Assembly: GCA_020064725.1 (NCBI GenBank)
Contig: JAGTWJ010000008.1
Location: 186,001-250,000, forward strand
Direction of reading: 5' to 3'
DNA: 64,000 nucleotides
Source: Drechslerella dactyloides
Taxonomy: Eukaryota > Ascomycota > Orbiliomycetes > Orbiliales > Orbiliaceae
Shown: positions 21,804-33,257 of the stretch, one piece after another
How positions within the stretch are numbered: position 1 is the stretch's first letter
Layout: each line of letters begins with the position of its first letter
Notes under the pieces: model-generated
What the model saw: only the letters and a program-made list of their open reading frames with translations
Databases searched by the model: none
What the model was told of the DNA's origin: nothing
Position numbers and translations under genes: made by a program

Positions 21804-23761
21804 ATGGCTGATGCCGGCTCCCTCGACGGCCGGACGGTCCTATACCCATATGGTGCGCCTCAAGCAGTCCCAACGAAGCTCGTCGGAGCCCTGGCTGACT
21901 AGTTTCAATGCTACAGGCTGTAATAACAGCTCTTGTGGCTATTGTAATGTCAAGGTCGGCAGTATGTGTAACCCCTCATTTCGGTAGCGTGATTTCTTGA
22001 CGATGTCGTTAACTAAAGGTGTCCGCTAGACAAGTCGTACATGATGCTAGCCGGGGTCGACGATACAAACACGGATCTCGGCATCACACCGGTGGACTAC
22101 AAAGATCTGCTAGATCGCGGGTGGAGACGATCTGGGAACATCCTGTACAAGCCGGATATGAAGTACTCATGCTGCCAAGAATATACGATACGGTGCGTTT
22201 GTGCTGGCGCCCAGCTATTTGATGCCTGAGGTCCATATCGCTGATTCGGTTTCTGTCTAGCTTGGAGGCTTCGAGATTTAAACCTGTAATGAAGCTCGAC
22301 AACAGATATTCTGCGATATTAAAGTAGACCGACGCGAGGCTGACGGCACGTTACCAACTATGTGTTAATAGGGCGCCAAACAAAGACGGGCTGTCAATGC
22401 TTGGATCAATCACATTCAAGGGCTCGATTACAGACGAGAGCAAGCGGAAAAATACCCTATATCCCGAGAGTAGGTTTTGAATACCGCTTTTAAAGCGAAT
22501 TTGCTGAGGCTAAGAACTCGTCAGAGAGAAAAAGAGGAAACGGCGGGAGGGGTTCAATCTCCTAGAAAAGGTTCATGAGCCAGAATATGATACTCTGAAA
22601 TCCAAGAACCCCATAGAACCCGCCCACAAGCTCGAGATCAGGCTCGAAGAGAACACATTCACGGAAGAAAAGTATGCTTTCACACTTAGACAGGTTTTCT
22701 ACAATTTATACCACCTCCAATGCTAACGTTCAAAGGTACAAGCTGTTCCACCATTATCAGAAAGCGATCCACAAGGACGAGAAAGTCAGCGAATCGGGAT
22801 TTAAGAGGTTCCTATGTACAAATCCGTTCAAGCCCAGATTTCACATCGATGAGAAGGGCAGAAAAATTGGTGCCTATCACCAATGCTACTATTATGACGG
22901 CAGATTAATAGCCATGGCGGTACTTGACTTGCTACCAGATTGTGTCAGCGGGGTCTACTTCATGTAGGAACACTTCGCAGCCAGTTTCCCATGGTCTTAA
23001 GAGAGAACTAACGCTCCGGAAGGTATCACACGGATTTCATGCAATGGAATTTCGGCAAGTTGAGTGCCCTGCGAGAGATATCATTGGCGATTGAGGACGG
23101 TTATAACTTTTACTACATGGGTGAGTAAGGTTCTGTTAGCCATATCGTTTTGCCGTTCGAGACGACCTGATTTGAGTATACCGCAGGATATTACATCCAC
23201 ACTTGTCCAAAGATGCGATACAAGTGCGAGTATGGCCCCGGACTTGTCTTGGATCCCGAGTACTACGACTGGCACCCATTTGACGACTATTTCCGCTCCT
23301 GTTTGGACAAACATCCGTATTTTTCTCTCACACAAGAACGCAAAATCGAGGCTGGGGAGATCGCCAGACCTACAGGTGAAGAGGAAGCGCGTGCTGCAGC
23401 AATGGGCCACTTCGACTATGAATCTTTAGGCGATCCGACTCCGACGGTGTTCACAACAAGAATGTCGGGTGTCGTAACAAAAGACGATCTAAATCCCTGG
23501 CTGGGTGATGTCTTGATTGTAGTTGGAACTCGGATTGCAGCTGCAGAGGTGAGTTTCCATCCCGATACAAAGTCAAGGCTCGAGGAGGCCTTTCAACACC
23601 ATCAATGTACTGACGTTCCCAATCAGATGCTCGGAACATGGGAACACCAAAACTTCGACGATCCTAAATCTCTAAAACACAAGCTAGCCGAGGTTGCAGC
23701 AACGGTCGGGTACGACGTGACAATGAGGATTCTGGTTTGCCTGGCTATTAGCTATACATAA
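21804..23761 (+). CDS. ATE1: Arginyl-tRNA--protein transferase (N-degron pathway)
   Basis: Ten exons: 21804..21852, 21917..21961, 22030..22192, 22261..22285, 22372..22469, 22525..22671, 22736..22963, 23023..23120, 23187..23548 and 23627..23761, giving 449 residues with every phase consistent. It transfers Arg from Arg-tRNA to N-terminal Asp/Glu, marking proteins for the Ubr1 branch of the N-degron pathway. The N-terminal domain has Cys23-G-Y-Cys26 and Cys79-Cys80 (SCCQEYTIR), the four conserved cysteines that bind a metal or Fe-S cluster in yeast Ate1. The C-terminal GNAT-fold domain shows FKRFLC, GAYHQCYYYDGRLIAMAVLDLLP, YHTDFMQWNFGKLSALREI and YYIHTCPKMRYKCEYGP. Exon 4 is only 25 nt. The last residues (ILVCLAISYT) do not look like the family end, so another 3' exon is possible. 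Confidence 0.93.
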
Positions 23762-24496
23762 TTCAACGAATCTACGCGGTGACACTTTACAACAGATACA
23801 TCTCGAGCTTGCGCCTACACGGAAATGTGTAGGAAATCTTTCATTGATACAGCGCGCCAGCGACGCGATTGGCGTGATTTAAGACCTCCTTGGCGCCGCA
23901 GGCTCTACGTTTCGATTTCTCAAGTGCTTAAGATATGATGACGTATATCCTCGTTTTGGTAGATGGCGCATGGTTGTTAAGAGGCGATACATGGAACGCA
24001 TTCTAGTGCAGATACACATCTCAATTCTCCTTTCATTTCTAGACACTCTCAATCGTTTTCCTAAGTAGTTCGAGAGGATATAGTTGCCCAGTATACTAGA
24101 TAGCCTTTAACCCAAATGGGGACTGTTGTACCACCGCTATATATAGCGCCTGGCTTCGAGGCTGCCGACTAGTACCACCGGCGCACAAACGTGATATCTG
24201 CATGCATGCACTCCTGGCCTTCGCAACTTGCGAGCGGTGGTATTGTCTACGTTCTCTTATATATATAGCCGACCCTGTCCCTCAGTCGCCTGTGCAGCCT
24301 TTTATATGAAACCTGCCAGGTTTACAGAATACAATATCATGAAATTACCGTAGCAGATGAATTTTAGACCTCATCCCGGCCGCTGCGCATATCTACACTG
24401 CACGCTTTGGATGGGTCTTCGCATATCTGCACATTCATAGAAGGCTAGATCTAGCTTGGTTAATTACATATAGAGGATAGATATATATACAGGATA
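23762..24496. other. Convergent intergenic region, ATE1 / MRPL16
   Basis: AT-rich with several TATA runs and a TGCATGCATGCA run near 24200. No gene seen. Confidence 0.6.
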
Positions 24497-25348
24497 TTAC
24501 GACGAGGAGGTAGGTATTATTCTTCCCGGTGTCATCGAAGGCTCCTTCGAAAATATGATCTCTTTCAGTGGGACGTCTTTTCCTTCGCGCTGCCACTCCC
24601 GGACCTTCTGTAGCTTATATGGCAGCTTTGCTTTCGAATCAATCAGCTGCTGTGCGAATTCTGGAGTCAACTTTGTGATCCCGATGACTGCCGGATCACC
24701 TTTCTTCACGAACTCATACTGCCCTACACAGCGAGTTCAATTAGCCTCGTTTTCCAACTTTCAGAAATCATATTATCTCAAGAGGCATTCCATACCAGGT
24801 AACTTGGCGGCCGCCAGTCTGAACGCGTCCCTCGCAACTTTCTCGTGAATGTCACCCTTCAGTTCGAATATGACCTTCATAACGCCTACTCTGGCTGCCC
24901 AATGGTCGAAACTACCCTTACCACCACCCATACGCATTTCATTCCCCTTCTTCCAGATTGGGATGCCGGCGTTTATGCGCATGTACAGCTTGTAATTCAT
25001 CCCCCTCAGCCGTTTCCTGATCGTTTCCTCCCCGTTCTTCAGCTGATGAGCAGATATGCGGCGGTGGGTATCGATCATTCGTAGGCCAAAATCACCCCAG
25101 ACGACAGTCGTGCCGCGAACGGACCCGCCGGTGGCGACGTGGACTTGGCCTCGACGATAGCGCCGCTGGTTGACATTCTGCGGCATCAGCCAGTTGGCGC
25201 ATTGCGGGGTTGTAGAGAAGGCGCGGAGCGTGTAGGATGGTTGGCGGGGTTGGAGGGCGGCACGGAGGATGGATGATGTCGACGAGGTGAGGATTGATCT
25301 TGTGGGTGGTTTGGCGAATGCCGGGCGGAGGAGCGTCGGCCAGGCCAT
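24497..25348 (-). CDS. MRPL16: Mitochondrial ribosomal protein uL16m
   Basis: Exons 24796..25348 and 24497..24723 (GTATGG donor, TAG acceptor, phase 1) give 259 residues. The first 50 residues are basic and Ser/Thr-rich (RSILTSSTSSILRAALQPRQ, then LRAFSTTPQCANW), a typical mitochondrial presequence. The mature part is uL16: KRRYRRGQ-like start (QRRYRRGQVHVATGG), GDFGLRMIDTHRRISAHQL, RKRLRGMNYKLYMRI, then the loop RMGGGKGSFDHWAARV and VIFELKGDIHEKVARDAFRLAAAKLPG. It belongs to the large mitoribosomal subunit near the peptidyl transferase/A-site region. The conserved Gly-Gly-Gly-Lys-Gly loop is intact. Confidence 0.96.
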
Positions 25349-26522
25349 TGTGGGCGGCTCCTCTAGCCTAGGATTGTCGGTATGGTGTCGGATACTAAGG
25401 TGCCGGCGAGGCTACCGCATTGTCGTACTGATGAGGCTATCGCGACTTTAGAAGTGAGGTTCTACGACTGACGTTGGTGAGTTCTCGGAAATTTCAACCG
25501 AGGCCGACAACACGCAATTTGCAACATTTTATCAAGAGAACCATAGTCTCGGGGCCAGCCGCCGAGAGAACCACTGCCCTTGCATGGATTTAGCTCAACG
25601 GGCTAAACAATTCCACAGAACGTACAGACTTATCTTGTTTCCAATAGCCTCTAGCCCCATTAGTCGGAGTTGATTTCCCGGAAATTTCATCGAAGAAACG
25701 CCCGACGTTGTGACTCAGAACTTGGCTATTGCATGCCGTACTGTAACAATAATACCCAAGCAAGCTGCATGAGGCCCTCGTATCTATACTCATATTATTT
25801 AACCCGTACGGGATGATACTAAAACAATTAACTGAATTGCGTAACGACTAACGCTCTCAGAATGTATTACACTATGCTACGCGATCGATGCCCCAGGTGC
25901 ATGCACCAGGCCTCGCCGTCGGAGGGTTATAGTATACCGCATATAATACTGCCTCTACTTTAAATTAATGTGGCACTCCGCTCCTGCTCTCAACTCACCT
26001 AGATCTATAGACCTTGCCAGACGATTTTCGTAGTACACGGCATCGGGTAATACCTTTACGTCGATAGAGAGAAGAGCTCGTATTTGACCAATATAAGTAT
26101 ACCCCAAAGAAATCATGAAACTAGAGCACATTTCGTCTTCGAGAAAAGTTGAAATCATTCTGCAGATATCAAGCAGGATAGCAGGCTAGGCGAATTTCTT
26201 TTTTAATTTAAAGCATTAATACATTGACTCATTCTTTTTCATCCAAATGGACCAAATTCGCGAAGCTCTATAAGAATGACATGACGTCACCGCCAGTAGT
26301 ACTGTAGTACTTGCATGCAAATACATCTCTCGAATTCTAGAGTATGCGTTGAGTTAATGCTTCTAATACTACAGGTCTGAAGCCTCTCATGCAGCCCACA
26401 TACGTGTTTTGGAACCGAAGTACCATGCGCTAGAATAACAAAAGGTCGGTAGGCTTATAAACTGAGGTGTTCGTGTATCTAACGTCCTGGTGTACGTCCT
26501 CCGTATATACTTCTTTATTTAT
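25349..26522. other. Intergenic, MRPL16 promoter and TRP2 3' flank
   Basis: AT-rich, with no coding frame that I can support. Confidence 0.6.
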
Positions 26523-28384
26523 CTATGCTGTCTCGCTCGCGTATAGCTCCTCTGCCCCCTTAATTGTGATCATGTTGCTCTTAGCTTTATTCATCGTCTC
26601 CTCCCACTCATCAAATGGTACGGAGTCGTAGACGATACCACCTCCTACAAATCAATGAACACGTCAGTACACCTCCTATCTCGCGCTATGCACGGCCATA
26701 ATTTGAAAACATAATTCACAAGATAAAAGAGTAACTCACCGGCTTGTAAATACGCAATGCCGCCCTTCACGGTCATCGTTCGCAGCGCAATACACGTATC
26801 CATGTGATCATCATAACCCCAGTATCCTACCGCGCCACCATACACGCCCCTTTTCTCCCCTTCGCACTCGGCAATAAGCTCCATGGCCCTCACCTTTGGT
26901 GCTCCGCTGACCGTCCCCGCTGGGAAGATACTCCGGAAAGCATCAAAGCGCGTCTTGTCAGGTGCGAGCATGCCGCTTACCTGCGAGACGAGGTGCATGA
27001 CGTGCGAAAAGCGCTCGACATTCATCAGGTGGTCGACTTTGACGGTCAGCGGGTCGCAGACTCGGTTGACGTCGTTCCGCGCCAGGTCGACGAGCATGAC
27101 GTGTTCGGCACGGTCTTTAATCGAAGCGCTGAGCCGGGCGGCGTTGGCGGCATCTTCCTCGGGCGTCTCGCCACGCGGGAGAGTGCCGGCGATTGGGTGG
27201 GTGACGATTTTAGAGGCTGTTGCTTTGACGAGAAGTTCCGGTGAGGCGCCGACGAGGGAGAAGTCGGCGCAGTCAACGTAGAAGAGATATGGGCTCGGGT
27301 TAACCGTGCGGAGCTGGCGGTAGATGTTGAAAGGGTGGACGGTAGTGGGGCGGGCGAATCGCTGAGAGGGTACAGCCTGGATGATGTCGCCTTTGATGAT
27401 GTGTTCTTTCAGTTTACGAACATGTGCTTCGTAGCCGTCCTGGCCAATGTTCGAAGTGAACTGTTGATTCAGGACTATCGGCGGCTGCTCTGGAAGCGGG
27501 ATCTTCGGCTCCATGAGGGTTTTAACAACCATGGATAAGGTGTCGTGGGCGGAGGTATAGAAGTCCGTAATTTCAGAATCCGACGGCGAGGACGTGTTAA
27601 GATGCACATGCGTGATGACCTGGACCTTCTGGAAGAAATGATCGAACGCTACTATCGTATCGAACAGCATGAAGAGGGCCTCCGGGACCTCGAGGATGTC
27701 TTTCAGCGGCCGCGCAGTTTTCGGTTCGAAATACTTGACGCAGTCGTAGGCAACATAGCCTATCGCACCGCCCGAGAGAGGTGGAAGCTTCAGACCGGGT
27801 ACTTTTGCTATGCGGTACTGGTCGAGCTCCTCCTGCAGGACAGTTAAAGGGTCGACTTCAGGTCCATGACCGGGACCTGTCTTGATGACCTTCCGCGGCT
27901 CTATCGTCCGACGAGTTAGCCATAGCGTACGTCGAGAGTATACGACGTACGAGCAACATACCGATCCCCACAAAGCTGTATCGTCCAATCGACCCGGTGT
28001 TCGGCGCGGACTCGAACAGAAAGGAGTTTTCCGGCTTCGTCCTAGATCGCAAAGCTCAATCAGCCTTCGTCGTCTAACCAAATCGAATCCGGTAAGTGTG
28101 GATATTGTGCAGCATACGCATGAGTAAGTTTGAGGTACGCGCCAGACGGCGTCAGCAGGTCTGCCGATATCGAAGTGCACAGCGGGTATATGTTCGGCGC
28201 ATCTGCCTTCTGCGAATTCGACCGAATCAGATCCGACAGGGCCTCCAGCGGCGGCTCGACTCTGATCTATAGCAGTCGGATGTCAATTAGCCCAGCAAAT
28301 CCAGCTGATGGTGGCGATATCACGCGGGCGACTTGGGAACCCGTTCAAAAAAGGTGAGTCAGCCGACGGCGCGCATACCTTCAT
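26523..28384 (-). CDS. TRP2: Anthranilate synthase component I (TrpE type)
   Basis: Exons 28379..28384, 28118..28266, 27962..28041, 26740..27900 and 26523..26644 give 505 residues. It converts chorismate and ammonia (supplied by the glutamine amidotransferase partner) to anthranilate, the first step of tryptophan synthesis. The N-terminal domain begins MKIRVEPPLEALSDLI and holds SFLFESAPNTGSIGRYSFVGIEP, part of the Trp-feedback region. The catalytic chorismate-binding domain shows GDIIQAVPSQRF, SPYLFYVDC, GASPELLVK, HPIAGTLPRGETPEED, HVMLVDLARNDVNRV, FPAGTVSGAPKVRAMELI, GGAVGYWGYDDHMD and AGGGIVYDSVP. All are intact, so it should be active. The first coding exon is only 6 nt (Met-Lys). A TGASTCA motif lies in intron 1. 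LYS2 lies upstream on the same strand. Confidence 0.96.
28355..28361. promoter_or_regulatory. Perfect TGASTCA (Gcn4/CpcA-type) site in TRP2 intron 1
   Basis: TGAGTCA on the plus strand, about 20 bp inside the TRP2 gene. Gcn4 and its filamentous-fungal counterparts (CPC1/CpcA) bind this palindrome and induce amino-acid genes on starvation. One such 7-mer could occur by chance; its place beside a tryptophan gene start makes it worth noting. Confidence 0.4.
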
Positions 28385-28820
28385 AGCTTCTTCTCAGCTA
28401 AATATTATGCGAGGGCATGTACCGGCTGGCTCTCCTCGTTCGTGGGCGCTATCGCATTCTATTATCCGACGAATTACACGTATGCGCTGCTGCCGTGCTG
28501 TCGCAAGACCAATGTTGTTTGAGAAATCGAGGCCGCCGACATGCTGCCAACGAGCGAGGTGTCGTCTTTCTTTCGGTGACCAGCGCTGCACAGCGGGCCG
28601 AAACTTTAACCTTTTTAGCCATACGGCAGGGATCCGGCGCTCGGGGCAGCCACGCGAGCAGGCCGATATCGCGGCGCCAATTCGAGAGCTCAAAGCACAC
28701 TACATACGATAGAGGTTCCCTACTCATAACGTTGAATACTCTAATTCTAAAATTTTGCGCTATCGAGTATTTACAGACAGAGAAGTACTCCAAGCCATCC
28801 AATTGACACTCCTATATAAT
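28385..28820 (-). promoter_or_regulatory. TRP2 promoter region / LYS2 3' flank
   Basis: The 436 bp between the LYS2 stop and the TRP2 start. It must contain the LYS2 polyadenylation region and the TRP2 promoter. No definite site was recognised apart from the intronic TGASTCA just downstream. Confidence 0.5.
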
Positions 28821-31800
28821 CTACGCCGCAATGGCCCCTCTGCCTCCAATTTCCCGCATCCTTGCCATCGACCGCTCCCCAACCTCGACCTTTGGCAGGG
28901 GTTTCCCACCTGCCTGCGACGGGGCCTCCAAGAATCCAATCTTAATCAGATATGCCAAATACACTCCCATCAGCCCCTCATCCACCCCGCTGCCCTCCAC
29001 CCATCGTTCATCATACTTCTCCAACGCCTGTCGCGCATTCGCATCATCCAGCTCCGGCGCCTTGGTACTCTGCGGCAGATTATCGCATACAAAGTGCAAC
29101 AGCGGATACAGCGCATTGTCCTTGCTGATCTCCGTCACGTGTTTCTCCAGCGCAATTCTCCAGGGGATGTAGTCGACGCGGGAAACGCCGTATCCGTATG
29201 CATCTAGTGTCGCCAGGAACTGGTTGAACCGCAGGCGCGGGTGCGACGTTACCTGTGCGACGGCTAGCGGCGTCGCAGGCGGGTACAAAGCCGACGCTAC
29301 GACCACACGTGCGACGTGGTCGACGGGGACCATGTTGACGGTGTTATGGATGTCGGGTGTCTGGCCAAGCTGGATGCAGCCTTTGATCATGCGGACGAGG
29401 AAGTCATCGGTATTCGTTACTAGTATTTGGTTTAGTTCTTGGTCATTCTATGTGAATAATCACTAAGCCATTGGGGACTCTTACCTCCAGTCAAAGTGTC
29501 ACCAGTGACATACCCGGGTCTGATGATCGTGCCTCGCAAGCCCCGTTTCCCGGCTTCTCGAGCGATATACTCGCTCGCCCACTTCGTCTGTCCGTACCCG
29601 GTACCGAGCCCGGTAGCAGACCCTTCGAGATCGTCGGATTCAGGAACGCCACTTCCACCCTGCTCCAAGATAGCATCTGAAAGAGCTACGTAGTGGTCGT
29701 TGTCGAGTACTGACGTCGACGAAACGAACGCGAAAGTCTTAGGCTTTGCCTTCGCGCACAAGTCGATCGCGGCAAGCGTGCCCAGCACGTTCGCAGCCCT
29801 GAGGGTGCTGTAAGGATACACCCAGTGCACCTGCGCACCATTGTGAATCACAAAGTCTGCGTCTGCCGCAAGCTTTTTCCAGGTAGATTCGTCTACACCG
29901 AGGTTCTCTTTGCCCAGGTCGCCAATAACAGGCACAATGCGATCAGCCCAATCTTCAGACCAGGTGCTGTAAGCTTCGCAGCTAGCTTTGATCCTGTCGA
30001 ATCCTTTCTCGACAGTGTCAGCTCGCACGTGCGCGTATACCTTTACCCGGAGAGACTGCCGGCCCAGCAGTTCTCTCAGCAGGAACGCTCCAAGGAAGCC
30101 AGTGCAACCGGTCAGGAAAACATTATATTCCTTGGACTCGTCGGTACCTGCCGCTGGCTCAAACGACTGCGGTAGCCGGTCAGCCAGCTCCCTGGCATCC
30201 CTGGCATATTCCGGTTCTTGCGGACCCGCCGTCGAGGAGGATTCAGGCAAAGAATCTAAGCCCATATCATTATTTTGGCTGATCCTTTCAACTTCCGCCG
30301 CCAGTGCACCGAGAGTGGGTTGCTTGAACACCAGTCCAAGTGGTATCTCTGTCGCGAACCGATTCCGCACCTCGAAGATCATGCGTGTAGCCAATATCGA
30401 ATGCCCACCAAGCTCAAAGAAGCCATCGGTCAGCTGAATCTTCTCGGTAACCATGGGAAGCAATCCCTTCCAGATATCCCGCAGCGCTCTCGCAGTAGGC
30501 GACCACTCCGCATCATACGCATCCATCGGCTCGCCGGCTGTCGATGTAAGCCTCCTCCTGCGTCTGCCAGTAGCAGCCGCAAGAGTTGCTGTATCAGGGA
30601 ATGGAAGCCTTGGCTTGTCGACCTTGCCGTTAGGATTGAGCGGCATGCGAGCCATCGGCACGACGACTGTCGGGACTGCATACGCTGGCAGTTTGGTCGC
30701 GAGGTACTTTTTGATATCCTGGATCAATTTCCTGTACCGCCTCAGCCGTCGGACAATGTCATCGCCAACGTCGTCCTCTCCTTCAACAGCCGTGTCTTCT
30801 GCGCTCTCCATGGCTTCGAGCTCATCATTCTGCAGTGGAACAATATATGATACCAATGTCGGCTCCTCATCCTTGTCGCGCTTGACCAGTGTTACGTTCT
30901 CGCGCACAAGCGGATGCTGCGATAGATGGGTGTCGATTTCACCGAGCTCGATCCTGAATCCACGGATCTTGACTTGGTCGTCAGCTCTGCCCGAGCACTC
31001 GACGTCGCCATTTGGAGTGTACCGCCCGAGATCCCCACTGCGGTACAAGCGGTCTCTCGGTCCCATATAAAAGTTCCTCCAAGACTCGTCGCCACCTGCT
31101 TCCTGAGTTTTCCAATGATCTTCAGACACGAACCAGTTTTTGACAAACTTTTGCTGCGTGAGCTCCGGCAGCTGGAGGTATCCTTCCGCCAATCCGGCGG
31201 CACGAACATATAGCTCCCCGATTTCGCCGACGCCACATACTTGCGAGCGGTCGTGTCTGTTCACGACGAGGAGTTGAACGTCCAGCATTCCCTTTCCGGC
31301 GGCGATGACATCTTTCTGAGACTGGGTAAAAGTTGAGTCCCGAGTTAACGATGGAATCTCGAGGTAAGAAACGGCTCGCTGAGTCTCCGTTGTTCCATAC
31401 ATATTCACAACATTGACATTCCTTGCCAGGGTCTGCAGCCTGAGACAATCGCGCTTCGTCAGAATATCGCCGACGAAGAAAGCATGGTGAAGAGAAGGGA
31501 TTTCCGCCGTGGCTTGCGCACTCAGCAGCTGACCCATAGCTGGCGTCAGATGAGTGACGGTACACTTGGTCTCAGCCATCCATTCCGCCAATCTACCCGG
31601 TGTTCCAATATCATTCATTGTTGGAACATAAAGCCTCGCCCCAAGGAACAAAGGAGTAAACATGTCTCTCTGGATAGGGTCGTGCGCGATACCGCTCAGC
31701 ATGGTGAAACGGTCATTCTCGGACAGTCCGAACCTTTCCGCCATCCACGGGAAGTAGTACGTCAGTGAGAAATGCCTCCCTCGGACACCCTTAGGGATAC

Positions 31801-33257
31801 CTTCAGACCCCGATGTGAACGACAGAGTCGGATTGCTGTCTGGACCGACAATGACGCCTGGGTTCTGAGCTCTTAGCTCAGCATAGCCCGCTAGCACATC
31901 CTTGCCTTCGGCATCCTTCCCACCAAGTAGAGAGCCATCCGCTTGGATCGCCAGGGCGGGAACCCTCGTCACCAATGCTAGTTCGTCATCAATGTACTTC
32001 AAGACTGTCGACGACAGCGTCCCCGCCTTCTCGATAACAACCAGAGCCTTCGGCTTCGCGACGCTCAAGTATATATTCTGCCGATTCGGTGGGTACTGCG
32101 GATCGATGACGGAGAAGGTACCGCCGGCCTTCAACACGCCAAACACAGCGACCACGAGATCCACCCCTCTGTACGCATAGACCATGACGACGTCGCCCAG
32201 TTTGATACCGGACTGGATAAGGTGGTGAGCTAGAATATTCGACGCCTCATCGATCTGGCGATATGTAAAGACTCTTTCCACAGAATCCGGCTCGGTAAAA
32301 TCCGGCGTTTCAACCACACACGGCCTATCCGGATGCTTTTTCGCATTTGCAGCGAAGATATCGTGTATAGCGCCCCGGAACGACCCCCAGTTCAAGTCCT
32401 TCTTCGGGTCCGGCAGGATGTCCGTCTGACTGGGTGTTATGAGTGAAATCCCACCAACCGATACCGACGGGTTAGCAGCACCAATCTGCACGATCTGTAG
32501 AAGCTGTTCAATCATCACCGATATACGCGCCTTGCTGAAGACAAGCTGATTGTAATGGGCTGATAAGGTAATATCGGGTATTAACGCGGAGGAGCGAAGG
32601 GAGGCGGCCTGCGAGAGCGGCTTGAGTTCGACGTATATGTTCAGATCTGTGTTAAGCTCGTTGGAGGCGAGGAATTGCTTTGACGGAGCGTCGGGGGCAT
32701 GATAGAGGGAGAGGCGGAAGAGCGATGGCGGCGTCTTAGACTTGGACTTCTTCTGAAGATACGATAGTAGAGCTGAGAAAGGTACGGCATCTGCAGCTCC
32801 AATTTGTTCAGCCTGTCAAATTGTCGACCGTTAGCATTTGATCATACTGTAGTCGAGGTGCAATGCTCAGCAGACATACCTTCTGAACTGCTCCCAGCAC
32901 GGAGATGAAGCTCGTCTGTCCGGTAATCGGCAGCCGCAGCACGTACGGCTCCTTAGTTTCGGCGCTTGTAGCAAGACTTATGTCTTCATCGCCCGTGATT
33001 CTGAACGCCAGGATGGCGAAAGCCGCCAGCAGGATCGTGAACGGCGACGCATAGTTCGAGCCGTCCGTGATGGCCAATTGCAGCAGCGAAAACCGCGTGC
33101 TCTCAGGGAGAGTTATCGCATGGACGGCTTCGACGACTCTGGACTCGGCAGGTTTCGGGTAGTCCGCAACGGACGTGAGGGATGGCGTCGTCAGGTTCTT
33201 GAGTCTGTCTGCCCAGCGCTCGAGGCGGGGTTCGATGTTCTCGTTGACAGCCTGCAT
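28821..33257 (-). CDS. LYS2: L-2-aminoadipate reductase, large subunit
   Basis: Exons 32880..33257, 29485..32812 and 28821..29419 (phases 0 and 1) give 1434 residues, the usual fungal length. It activates 2-aminoadipate with ATP, loads it on a phosphopantetheine arm and reduces it with NADPH to the semialdehyde, in fungal lysine synthesis. Order: a condensation-like N-terminal region (1-220), then an adenylation domain with LSFTSGSEGIPKGVRGRH, NVVNMYGTTETQRAVSYLEI, RLYRSGDLGRY and VKIRGFRIELGEI. Next is the carrier domain with GGHSI, whose Ser931 should carry phosphopantetheine, then a Rossmann reductase domain with TGCTGFLG near 1026-1033 and the Y-x3-K pair YGQTK near 1198. It needs the Lys5 transferase for activation. 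The gene is complete and all core motifs are present. Confidence 0.97.
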
